The position numbers and the translations under genes are program-made. 64,000 bases of DNA, taken from contig CAHIKZ030002041.1 in assembly GCA_903632075.3 (NCBI GenBank), positions 10,001 to 74,000 on the forward strand. Direction: 5' to 3'. The stretch comes from Acanthosepion pharaonis (taxonomy: Eukaryota > Mollusca > Cephalopoda > Sepiida > Sepiidae). The notes beneath the pieces were generated by a model. It did not search any database. It was not told the DNA's origin and saw only the letters and a program-made list of their open reading frames with translations. Positions 54,801 to 64,000 of the stretch are shown here, in pieces. The stretch's first letter is position 1; every line of letters starts with the position of its first letter.

Positions 54801-55215
54801 TTTCATTTAATGCTGCAAGTTATTTAAAATAATATATAACACATATGATAATATATATTATTTTGTCTCTTTCCCTTGTCTTTTTCTAAAACACCCAAAA
54901 AGAATATGTATCTCTTCAATGACAAATATCACTTGGTACATCTTCCCCACCCCACCCCCAAGTTCAAAACCAGAAACTTTTTTTGCTGAGCCTAGTGTCT
55001 TTTACTTTCCAATGTATTTCATTCCCATATCTTTTGACAGACAAGATTACTGCTATTGAGCAGGAAAATGCAACATGACTTTCTTCAGGGAATTTGAAGA
55101 GAGTGTGTTGATGCAAGGAGTCTCTATAAAGAATTCACCAGTGTCATACTCCTCAAAAATGAATTCCATAGCAGGTAAGAAGAGATAAGGTAGCATTGTC
55201 CAAGTCATCCAATTC
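48704..55215. other. Long gene-free region of more balanced composition
   Basis: Less AT-biased and poorer in transposons than the rest. It has only simple repeats: (AAG)n near 48974-48992, (GA)n near 49694-49710 and 49815-49830, C-runs near 50287, (GAT)n near 51270-51305, (AAT)n and (GGT)n at 51770-51818, and several long A- or T-runs. It lies downstream of the PARP terminal exon on the minus strand, so part could be an extended 3' UTR. No coding exon was recognised; the listed frames are low-complexity. Confidence 0.45.
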
Positions 55216-55221
55216 AAAGAG

Positions 55222-55227
55222 TTTATT
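55222..55227 (-). terminator. Polyadenylation signal AATAAA after PARP stop
   Basis: AATAAA on the minus strand 20 nt after the TAA at 55248-55250; the nearest candidate 3' end of the PARP gene. A longer 3' UTR is also possible. Confidence 0.5.
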
Positions 55228-55247
55228 TGATCAACATGACATCTGCT

Positions 55248-55381
55248 TTAATCACTGAACTGTACCAAGTACCGCTGACACACTTGGGCAGGGTCATAGA
55301 CTATGTATTCATTGTGTTCCAAGAATGATCTGGATTTGGCAGTTGGATTACTGATCAATGGTCCCAGTGGTAATGTAGCAC
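55248..55381 (-). CDS. PARP catalytic domain, last exon
   Basis: Minus strand from acceptor TTTCAG (AG at 55383-55382) reads ATLPLGPLISNPTAKSRSF, LEHNEYIVYDPAQVCQRYLV, then QFSD and a TAA stop. NEYIVYD.AQV..RYL is the last conserved motif of PARP1/2-type ADP-ribosyltransferases; its Glu is the catalytic residue needed for polymer formation. The exon begins with the last two bases of a split codon, so the previous exon must end after one base. This is a nuclear enzyme family that transfers ADP-ribose from NAD+ to proteins in DNA-damage signalling (known). It belongs with 60256-60449 and 62348-62455. No signs of decay within the exon. Confidence 0.8.
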
Positions 55382-55394
55382 CTGAAAGAAGATA

Positions 55395-56110
55395 AACACA
55401 CACACACAACAATTAGACTCATTATAATTCCATTGAAAAAAAAAAAAAAAATGTCTTTAAATTTTATTCATTTGAAGTTTCATTAAATGTTAATTAAATA
55501 TTAAATTCGGCCAAAACAAAACTATAAATAAAATACTTCAACCATGCAAAAAACAAGACAAAAAAAAAGAACCCCCACCAAAAAAAAAAAAATCCTAAAG
55601 AAATTATATGAAATACACTAGAAAATACCAAAGGTTTGAACTGAATTCAATGCCAGTAAGGAACTTTTCATCTAAGAATAGTTAATCTGTGGTTGCCCCA
55701 ATATATACTGGGCTCAATACTAGAATAGGTTTGGTACTCAATGTCACACCAGAGAATCAAAAGACATGTGCATCAAAACCTTGACCTGCAAAGTATCCTC
55801 ATAGCCATCAGGTGCAGAATTGGGCCTCAAAACATGTAAGCAGGAGGTCAACCCAGCTGATCTTAGGATATACACATGTGGGACAACTGGATGACAAGAT
55901 GTTAAATAAGCACCCTATCTGAGATAAGAAACACCTGGGTATCTCACATCTTAGCAAGATAAACATTTAAAGAAAGTCCCCTAAGTCCCACACCCTCATG
56001 CCAACACTATCAGAAGTTCAGAATTGAACAAACAATAATTTTACATGTGAAAGACTTAGTCTCATATTCTTACAAGACATTACAATAATAATGTTATACA
56101 GTAATATAAA
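55395..56110. other. PARP intron sequence; unrecognised GC-richer block
   Basis: A block at 55670-56000 is less AT-rich (GGTTGCCCCAATATATACTG, ATCAGGTGCAGAATTGGGCC) and may be an old repeat of unknown type. No exon with a PARP GIYFAD motif was found. Confidence 0.4.
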
Positions 56111-56931
56111 TACAGGGTGCGATGGATAAAATGTCGTCTAAATGACACAAAAATGAACATTGACATCTCATTTTAACATATATTTACCAAAATTACATAA
56201 AAATATCTTGAGATAGTAAAGAATAAATTTATTCAATAAAATTGTCATTGGCTTTAACCAGGGCCTCCAGACGACTTCAGAATTTCCTGCAGCTCTTCTG
56301 GACAGTCTCGTTTAAGTTGGTGAATGTTGCCATAATCCTTGTCTTCAGTTCATCTTTGGTTTTACAAAGAGTTTTGTTGGTCTCTTGCTCAACTGCACCC
56401 CACATATAATAATCAAGGGGGGTTGCAGTGTGGGGAAGTTAGGTGGCCAGATGTAAGGGGTGATGTCAAAAAAGACACAGCATGGTGCAGAGTTCTGTTG
56501 CCAAACAAATGGTCTTCCAACAGCCACCCTCTTGACCGAGAAACAGCACTACCTCCTCAAGGCACTTAATGTAAGCTTCTGTGTTGAGTCTGAGGCCCTG
56601 TAGGAAGATGAATGGAGGCATAACATCACAATCACTAGTGATCATTCCAAACATCTTTGTAATCACCATTAGACTCATCCAACTCTTTCTGAATCCTCTG
56701 CACTGTCCTCAACACTGAAATGTTTGTACTGGAGCTTCCAGTGAAAATGTCAAGCAATACAGCATGCTGCTTCCAAATTTCTAACAGAGTGAATTGCGTC
56801 ATAGCGCTCTTTTTCTCACAGATGGTGCCCAACTGACCCTACTATACTGTGCAGTTGACAAAATCAAAAAACAAACCATGTGTAAAATTCAAAAATATAA
56901 AATGGCAATAATTTACCCATCACACCCAGTA
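56111..56931 (-). mobile_element. Internally deleted mariner/Tc1-type transposon with both ends
   Basis: Ends are TA plus inverted repeats: CAGGGTGCGATGGATAAAAT at the left, and on the other strand CTGGGTGTGATGGGTAAATT at the right. Total 821 bp. The minus strand encodes an N-terminus (MTQFTLLEIWKQHAVLLDIF, QRIQKELDES at 56680-56790). It jumps directly, with a frame change near 56660, to the catalytic part: MFGMITSDCDVMPPFIF, LRLNTEAYIKCLEEVVL, then VGRPFVWQQNSAP and PYIWPPNFP. The WQQDSAP and IWPPNSPDCNPLDY segments hold the second and third catalytic Asp in the family; here the first reads QQNSAP, so Asp is lost. The middle of the gene is deleted. It is inserted inside the PARP gene's intron. 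Confidence 0.85.
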
Positions 56932-59165
56932 CAATAATAAAGAATACACAAACAATTGTGGAAATATCAGAGATTTAAAGAAATATTTTAAAATTTAAGA
57001 TAAAAATAATTTATTTTGATTTAACATTTTTTTTTTGGTAAAGGTCAAATAAAAAACATAATTTGTTAGAAATTTATTGGATTTAAATCATGAAGATTTA
57101 CACCCACAAAAGAAACCTTTCTACGAGTTGTCTGAACAATTGAAGACAAATTTGTTTTTGGTGTCATTACAATGTTTTTGCTTATTGAAAAAACGGTTTC
57201 TTTAAATGTACATTAAAAAAAAAATGTAACATATAGTTTTGTTTATTTTTTGATAATGTAAAAGAACAATATTATTTAATATAGACAATAATAGTATAAA
57301 ATCAATTTTATAGAGATCACAATCCATTCACAGCAACATGAAAGTGTCTTGTTATATGCACTGTTTTGTATGGTTTGAAAAAATCAACAAAAAAAAATTT
57401 TAATTAAATGCAGTTTTGAAGTTGCCCAGATTTTCTTTACTAACAGAAAAAAAGATTGTACAACAGAAGAATGGACTATATACAAACAACAAAAGCAATA
57501 AAACAATTAAGTTCAAGAGCCCAAGACATTCTTTTTTGTTTTGTGTCCCTTCAGGATGTAGGTGATCATGGCCAAAAAAAACATTTCATATTATGTAGGA
57601 ATTTATAAGTTTTGTCTTTCCAATTTCTCTCAGATAAATTACTATACTATCTATTTACAAGCCCATCAAAAGAATTTTCAAATTTTTCCTCTGTCCCTCA
57701 ATCTGCCCTGTGAGTAAAATCATTTAAAAAAGCTTAAGTTCCTTATTATATAACTTAAAAATTTTTTATAAATTTTTCTTGATGTATAAGTTTCATTTTT
57801 GAATAAAAATCAATTTTCTTCATCAGTGAGGAGATTCTTAGCATTATGAAATACATGAGGACAGATATCTCATAACGGTCCAGTACTATTTTGTTTGTTT
57901 CTAATGAAAGGATGCTAATTAGCAATATTTACTAGATAAAGAAATGGCTCAATACATTTTTTTTTGTTGTTTATTCACACACCCATGTTTAAATGTTTTA
58001 TCCAACCAACTTTTGCTTTCTATAAGATACGATTTCTGCTCATCTTTTTGCAAAGACAATTTGGATATTTAAGTTGTAGAAATGTGCAAAAAATCCTCAA
58101 AGTAACTAAAGAATGCAAGATACTATTTTACATTATTTTACTATTTTTGGTTGGATCATGAGTCGAAGGTTTTTGAATATTTTATTATACTGTTACAATT
58201 TCTTAGTATTATTATTTTACATTACATTACATCTTTTATGTTATAAATCCCCAGCATTTGTTCAAATAAAAAAATAAATAAAAAGAATCTTTTTATTGGT
58301 TCCTCATTGTCTTACCAATAAATACAAGATTTTTGTTGCACATAAATAATATGACAATAATGTATTAACTGCCAATATTTGAAAAATAATCAAAAATTGA
58401 AGTTATAACTAATGCAAATTGTTTTAATTGTTTTATGGAATTTAACATAAAAAGCACTGTCAAGGAATTTATTCTTCTCCAACTCCCCAGAAACGCTGTT
58501 ATATTCAACATTTGAATTTTTGAGTTTGAAAAATGACCTAAAGTGGTCTTCATCTTTCCAAGAAAATACAAAGCAGAGCAAAATTAGAGAAAAAATTTTT
58601 CAACAACTGTGGTAGCAATATTTTTTTCATTTTTTGAAATATCAAATTTAAAAATAAAAAAAAATTTTGGAAGAATAAGAAGAATATCGCTTTAGATTTA
58701 TTAAATGCAACAAAAAAAATATTTAGAAATTGGGCAAAAAACAAAATTTAACATTTTAGGCCTGCAGTGAATTTTTTCTTTTAGATGGAATAAACTTTTA
58801 TATTTTTCAGAGTTTCCTAAAGGTTTTGTAATAGCAATGTTGAAATTAACCATTTCCATAAACAAAAAAAAAAAAAAAAAATTTGTTGAACAAACAGCAA
58901 TACTGTCAGGTGAAATTTATGAAATCATTTTCTTATAACAGTTTACTGTTGAAATAGCTAAAAGTTTTTTTCTATTCTAATTTTTTTTTCTCTCACAAAT
59001 AAATGTTGGAATACCCTTCCATTTACTATCAAAAAAAGATAATTACAATCTTCAAAAATTTAAATGCAACATCAATCAACCATCTTCTGTCTTTTTCCTC
59101 AAGCCTGTTTATTTTAGTTAACTTTTTTCAAAATCTCTGTAACTCCCTGCATACTAGTGGCATCC
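56932..59165. other. PARP intron sequence, no exon found
   Basis: AT-rich. A frame at 58390-58581 (-) reads KDEDHFRSFFKLKNSNVEYN with ordinary composition but no known domain. The expected GIYFAD-containing exon was sought on the minus strand and not seen. Confidence 0.4.
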
Positions 59166-59170
59166 AATTG

Positions 59171-59665
59171 TTTTTTAAAATAAATATAAAAAAACAATTG
59201 AAAGAAAAAAAAAAGAAAAAAGAAAAAAAAAAAAGAAAGAAAAATTCTAAAAAAAAAAAAAGAAAGAAGAAAGAAAGAAAGGATTGTGAAAGAAATCATT
59301 TAAACAAAAAAAAATAAAAAGAAAGAAAGAAGAAAGAAAAAAGAAAAAAAAGAAAAGAAAAAAGAAAAAAATTATGAAAAAAAAGAAAGAAAGAAATATT
59401 TTTTAAGAAAAAAAGAAGGAAAAAGAAAGAAGGAAGAAAGAAAAGAAGGAATTTTAAAGAAGGAAGAAAAAATGAAGAAAGAAAGAAAAAAAAAGAAAGA
59501 AAAAAAAAAAAAGATATTTAAAAAAAAAGGAAAAAGAAAGAAAAAAAAAAGAAAGAAAAGAAAGAAAGAAGGAAAAACAAAAGAATTTTTTTAAAAAAAA
59601 GAAGGAATTAAGAAAGAAGGAAAGAAAGAAAAAAAAAAGAATTAAAAAAAAGGAAGAAAGATGGA
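59171..59665 (+). repeat. Polypurine (AAAG/AAAAG)n tract
   Basis: Nearly 500 bp of almost only A and G on the plus strand (GAAAGAAAGAAG-type units), hence C/T on the transcribed minus strand of the PARP gene. Frames across it (59003-59317, 59454-59789) are artefacts. Confidence 0.9.
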
Positions 59666-60255
59666 AGAGAAATACAGTGATTGAGATTTTAGCATTGATG
59701 GGATTTTCCTTCTTTAAATTTTGGATGGTTAACATTTGCAATTCAAAAACAGTTAATAATTTGAAAAAAAGACCTAAAAAGAGATTCAAGTAACAAGACT
59801 AAAAGAATAAACAGTAAACAAGGTAAAAAAGAAAAGTTTCAAAATACATTTGAATAATAAAACAATCCATTTATGCAGATGTAGGTTGGGGAAAAAAAAG
59901 AACAGAAAAAGAAAACACAAAAACAATACAAATTGATCTTCTTTTGTAAAATGTGTTGATGTGACAAAAAAAAAAAAAAATGAAAAATTTTCTTTAAGAT
60001 GACAGAAAGAAAAATGGATTTTTTTTTGATGGCATATAAAAAATTTGCAGGTTATTTAAAGCCAAAACATATTTCCAATGGTAGGAGGTTGTTTACAGTA
60101 CCTGGTAGTCCCAAACAGTCCCCCCCCACCATCTAACTACTGACCATGCCCGACATTGATTATCTTTGATGATATATTGAGAACCAGGGTTTTCAATGTT
60201 ATTTGTCAATAAGCCAAAGAGAAAGTAAAGCGATAAAAAGGGAAGGTAAGGTTAC

Positions 60256-60449
60256 CTCTCCAAACATGTGACCAGAAATTTGAGCTTCTGAGGGAGAAAT
60301 GAGGAGACCCCGACTGAGAATGCTGATGAAGTTGGGGACGCGACTGCCATGCCAGAGTAACATACGGTTCTCGAGATTTAATTCTTGAACTCGTTCCTCT
60401 TCTCCTCCTCTTGAAAGACGATATATGGCATGCACTTTCACGTTATGGT
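60256..60449 (-). CDS. PARP catalytic domain, internal exon with NAD-binding His
   Basis: Acceptor TTTTTCAG (AG 60451-60450) and donor GAG|GTAACC (GT at 60255-60254) bound 194 nt. It reads HNVKVHAIYRLSRGGEEERV, then QELNLENRMLLWHGSRVPNF, then ISILSRGLLISPSEAQISGH and MFGE. LLWHGSR..NF..ILS.GL...P.EA...G.MFG is the conserved start of the PARP fold, with the NAD-binding His in WHG. The first two bases (AC) complete a codon begun by the G at the end of 62348-62455, giving Asp: the two exons join in frame. It ends on a codon boundary, where GIYFAD would be expected next. Confidence 0.85.
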
Positions 60450-60889
60450 CTGAAAAATTAACCAAAATCATAGCAAGATACAAAAGTGTGGAAAAAACAT
60501 TTTGTCTTCCTCTTCAGAATTTAATGTAAAATAAAGAAACAGTCTTTAATGGAAAGATTTTGAAGAGAAAAAAAAAAATTAGTGAAAAAAATTTCGTTTC
60601 TTGAAAGAATTTCCATATAAAATAAGCTGAGAATTTTTCATGAAAGATATTTATATTTTATTCAAATTTTGTTACAAACTACCTCTATAACTATTTCCTG
60701 CAAGTACTTTCAGGTTTGTAATAATCATTATCTGCTTATTAAATTTTGGAAATTTTCATGAAAACTTCCCAATAAAAAATTTTAATTCTAAGAAAATGAT
60801 CATTTACAATTGCAAAACTGATATTATATTGATTTTAAAATGACATTCAAATTAAATAAGACATGAAAATAATATTTCAGTCCTGTAAT

Positions 60890-61840
60890 GTGCCATCTTT
60901 CCATGAAATTATTTTTGAAACGTTTAAAAAAAATAATTTAATTCTTTGTGAATAAGTCCTGAATGTTTGATTAAAATCCAACAATTATCTAATTTGTTGC
61001 AATTTGTGCAACTGAATTTCCTGTTGATGCAAGGAAAAAAAATTTTTAACCCAAATTTTAAAAGATTTAAAAATATAATTTAATAATCAGGAAATTGTTT
61101 GGTCTTTCCTATTAATAATAGGAAAGAGGTTGACAATAAAACTTTATTTTTATGAAGCTTTTGGTATTTTATTTTATGAAATTTTGGGAAATTCTTTTTT
61201 GTGACGCCTAATGTTTATATTAGTTTTAAGGACAAATCCTTGGAGAATATAAATCTCAAATAATTTTGACAACAGGACACACAATTACAGAAAATCTGCT
61301 TTATATTGTAAAATATAAAATGCAATAAAACTACATTATTTAATTAGAAAAGCTTTTAATGAATAACTAAGAAAATGTCTTTTGGTGAATAATGAATTGT
61401 TACAAGAATTGTTTTCATTTTTTTTAAAATTTAATTAGAACAATTCATGAAGTTTTAAATCTTTTGAAATTTTGTATTAATTTGTAGTAGTTATGTGATA
61501 GTGTTATTAAATAAAAACTACATTTATTAATCACAAATGGAAAATCTTGCAATTCAACAGCCTCAGTATTTTAATAATTTTGAATTTTTTTGTGTGCATA
61601 AATGTGTTGATTTTTTTTTTTGTAAATACAGACGTCCATACACATTATCAAACGATAAAAACACTATCGTAAATTTAAAATTCATTGGTAATTTTCTCAA
61701 AAAATGTCCTTGTAAGTAAGACTATAAAGTCAAAGTACCTAAAATTTAATAAAATAATAGAATATTTAAAATAGTTTGAATTTTTAAAATTACTGGTTCG
61801 TTAAAAAATTATAAAAAAAAGAAAAAGAAGGCATTTATGT
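60890..61840 (+). repeat. Dispersed repeat 'alpha', rearranged copy
   Basis: 60930-61140 is the inverse of 32690-33010 (GAATAAGTCCTGAA, AATCCAACAATTATCT), whereas 61200-61800 is a direct match to 33180-33700 (AGAAAATCTGCTTTA, TGCAATAAAACTACATTATT, AGTTTTAAATCTT, TTTTTAAAATTACTGG). So the left part is flipped relative to the other copy. It lies within the PARP intron. Confidence 0.55.
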
Positions 61841-62340
61841 TGTATTAGTTGTGTAATCTTGCTACAAGTATTTCCTCTTTACATAAGTCTCACAAACATC
61901 TGGTTATCAATAGGTGTGTCAACATCGCATAAAAACACCCACCTCCATGTTAAAAAATGCTTTTCTGCAATATTTTAAACTAAAAGTAATATTTTTTTAA
62001 AATTCAGATTAATTAATCTTCCTCAAATAATGTTTCTGAAAAATATCTTATTATTTTTTTAAATTTTAAAAATTTAAAATTGTTAAATTTGTCAATATGG
62101 CCAATTTTAGCAATTTCAAAAAAATAATTCCAATCAATTTAAATTCAATTTGAAATACAGCAAAGTATTTTGCTTATTGAAAATATTAGCTTGGAGGCAC
62201 ATATATATAAAATATTAAATTTATATGACCAACATTGCCTTTATGTTCCCACATTAAATTAATATCAAGCCATTTTCAATTTGAAACCTAAAGACTAAAA
62301 TGAAAATGGCTTATCATCATAGCAGAGAAATAAAATGAAA
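61841..62340. other. PARP intron sequence, nothing recognised
   Basis: AT-rich, with no exon or repeat family recognised. Confidence 0.4.
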
Positions 62341-62347
62341 TACTTAC

Positions 62348-62455
62348 CAGTACTGTAAATGTATTTCAATATATACTGAGTTTCAAATTCATTTTCACTC
62401 ATTAACTTAATATGACAACCAATTGCTTTGTAAATATAGTCCAAGGGATTCATTT
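62348..62455 (-). CDS. PARP catalytic domain, upstream exon
   Basis: Acceptor CCTTTTCAG (AG 62457-62456) and donor ACTG|GTAAGTA (GT 62347-62346) bound 108 nt. It reads MNPLDYIYKAIGCHIKLMSE then NEFETQYILKYIYST. N.LD..Y..L.C.I..L...S.E...I..Y...T is the linker at the start of the PARP ART domain. It ends with one base of a codon completed by 60256-60449. Earlier exons (helical regulatory domain and others) should lie beyond the window's right edge or were missed in 62470-64000. Confidence 0.8.
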
Positions 62456-62469
62456 CTGAAAAGGAAAAA

Positions 62470-62634
62470 TGAAAAGAAAAAAATTGTAGCTGTTCCAGGA
62501 TTATGCAAGAAGAAAAAGGGAAACAAAAGAAAAGAAAGAAAGAAAAAACAGAACAGGTAGAATATGATTAATCTGTTTCATTGAAAACCTGTTTGTTTTT
62601 TCTTCTCCTTCTCTGCCAGACACATTAAAACACA

Positions 62635-62670
<36 letters not shown>

Positions 62671-63335
62671 TCTATCTTTCTGACTATCTCTGTTCTTATG
62701 CAGTTATCTCAAAGTCAGTCAAAAGTCCTGCCCACCAACAAATTCATAACCTTTATATATGTTTAGAATTTGCATGGCCATCTCTCATTAGTTATATCAG
62801 GCATGCCAGTCTGTATATGCACCTTTTACAAATTGCAAATGGCAGACTAAGCATGTGAAACATTGTGGCCATTTCCATTATGGTAGGTGCATTGAATATC
62901 GGTCACAGTGATTTAATCTCTTTAGAATTATTTACTGAGAGAGAAATATGAATAGTCAACGTTACAAGTACATTTCACCGAGATTGATGGATCTATAGCA
63001 TCATGCAACAATATTTAATCATCACCATGCTGAAAGAACAGCAAAGAGCATGAACTTGAATTGTACAACTACCAAATTGACAACAGTGACTCTTTATGAT
63101 GTATTAATCAAAAAGTTTGTTTTTGATTGCTACATTGTAAAGAACCATCATAAATAGGAATGTCAATGAATGTGAACAAGCAAGAAATTAAATTAACTCT
63201 TATATTTTTGCTGCAAACGAAACAAATAATACCAGACTTTGTTTCAGTTCTCAATTATCATTCAACATGTAAGTAAAATAGGATACTTGAAAAAATAATT
63301 TCAATCTTATTCAGTAAGCTATTAATAACTCTATT
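62470..63335. other. PARP intron sequence with (CT)n
   Basis: (CT)n at about 62641-62666. Composition is more balanced around 62690-63180, but no exon was recognised. Confidence 0.4.
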
Positions 63336-63341
63336 CAAAAT

Positions 63342-64000
63342 CATACTTATAAAACCCAGGTTGGCTGGCTGCGTGTGTGTGTGTGTCTGTACGTTTATAT
63401 ATTGGATCGGATTTCCTACATTTTTCAACCGATTTCAACAAAACTTCAGAGGACTACGTAAAATTACCTTGTGGTGGTTCTGACAGTGCCAAAAATTGGT
63501 AAAACACAATTGTTTTTGCATAAAATCAATTTGAAAACACAATTAAGAGGCATCGCTGTCGAGAATGAAAGGGGGACAACTCATATCGAGTTATACTTAT
63601 TATAAAACTCAGTTTGTGTGTGTGTGTGTTCGTTTATATATGGGATTGGATTTCCTACATTTTTCAACTGATTTCAACAAAACTTCACTTTTTTTTGGCA
63701 GGTAGTGTTTCTTATTGTCTTGCACACTTTTTTCTTTATTTTTACATTCAGAATGCTTTAAAAATTCCATTTACAAGACAATTGTTTATAATAAAATTCT
63801 ATTCAATCTGTAGACTCATAACGATTGAAAACAATGTTTTTTGTTTGAGTTTGGGTTTGACCAAAAAAAAAAAAAAAAAAAAAAAACTAATTAAGACATG
63901 CGTGTCCGTCAACCTTAAACAATAATCTTTGTCAATTTTATTTTTCAGTCTTTATGATGGTCAATACTTGATCTATCTCTTACTGTTACATCCCCAGGCA
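63342..64000 (+). mobile_element. Non-autonomous Helitron, family H1 (copy 3, cut by window end)
   Basis: Same structure as 28238-28925: two units beginning TATAAAACCCAGGTTG and TATAAAACTCAGTTTG (about 63349 and 63600), each with a TG run and GGAT(C/T)GGATTTCCTACA, then GGCAGGTAGTGTTTCTTATT, a poly-A run at 63863-63885, ACATGCGTGTCCGTCAACCT and TGTTACATCCCCAGGCA at the very edge. The terminal hairpin and CTAGT would fall just beyond the window. Confidence 0.7.

Noticed and set aside
58365..58581. Two overlapping minus-strand frames between PARP exons
   Set aside because: Examined as the missing PARP exon but contain no GIYFAD, SKSANY or similar motif; may be a decayed unknown repeat.
59003..59789. 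Lys/Arg-rich or Phe/Leu-rich frames
   Set aside because: They are translations of the polypurine tract on its two strands.
1..64000. CRISPR arrays, operons, bacterial promoters or ribosome-binding sites
   Set aside because: The sequence is plainly eukaryotic; no spaced direct-repeat array or operon structure exists.

Overview
This is a eukaryotic, very AT-rich, repeat-dense window. Exons are split, splice sites are GT/AG, AATAAA signals follow stop codons, (AT)n and (CA)n microsatellites are abundant, and transposon remnants are numerous. The combination (tRNA-derived SINEs, Helitrons, Penelope-like elements, mariner/hAT debris, long AT microsatellites) suggests a mollusc, most plausibly a cephalopod. 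That assignment is inference from repeat content; no host gene here fixes the species.

Host genes. Only two loci are convincing, both on the minus strand. (1) A terminal exon at 4813-5111 encodes the end of a four-transmembrane, claudin/PMP22-like protein with an AATAAA about 80 nt after the stop. (2) Three exons of a PARP-family ADP-ribosyltransferase lie at 62348-62455, 60256-60449 and 55248-55381. They join in frame where they can be tested, and carry the catalytic His (LLWHGS) and Glu (NEYIVY) regions. The exon(s) that should encode the GIYFAD/Tyr segment between them were not found.

Mobile elements by region. 0-1.5 kb: three mariner transposase remnants. 2-3 kb: AT tracts and strong hairpins. 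3.1, 5.3-5.5, 20.3, 26.6-26.9, 34.0, 40.1-40.8 and 41.2-41.9 kb: fragments of Penelope-like elements (PLEs) carrying hammerhead-ribozyme motifs. 5.5-6.8, 28.2-28.9 and 63.3-64 kb: Helitron-type elements with 3' hairpin plus CTAGT. 12.8-13.9 kb: 3' end of a non-LTR retrotransposon with a restriction-like endonuclease. 18.6-19.4 kb: degenerate PLE with reverse-transcriptase end and GIY-YIG nuclease. 20.7-21.5 kb: mariner pseudogene. 31.8, 34.1, 38.6, 39.0-39.7, 42.6 and 47.4 kb: tRNA-derived SINEs. 36.6 kb: hAT transposase end. 41.9-42.4 and 45.1-46.5 kb: two other LINE fragments. 43.8-44.6, 46.6-47.2 and 48.4-48.7 kb: non-autonomous DNA transposons. 56.1-56.9 kb: internally deleted mariner with both TIRs.

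Most notable signal. At least four distinct loci fold by hand into hammerhead ribozymes with the PLE-type minimal stem III: 5307-5353 (-) and 5429-5475 (+), which lie in opposite arms of one long inverted repeat; 26812-26863 (+), with an uninterrupted 8-bp stem I; and 41237-41282 (-), directly downstream of a 69-residue open frame that reads as the end of a PLE GIY-YIG endonuclease. A further set at 3.15, 20.3, 34.0, 40.2, 40.7 and 41.75 kb are related but variant or decayed. No search or folding program was run; all pairing was checked by eye.
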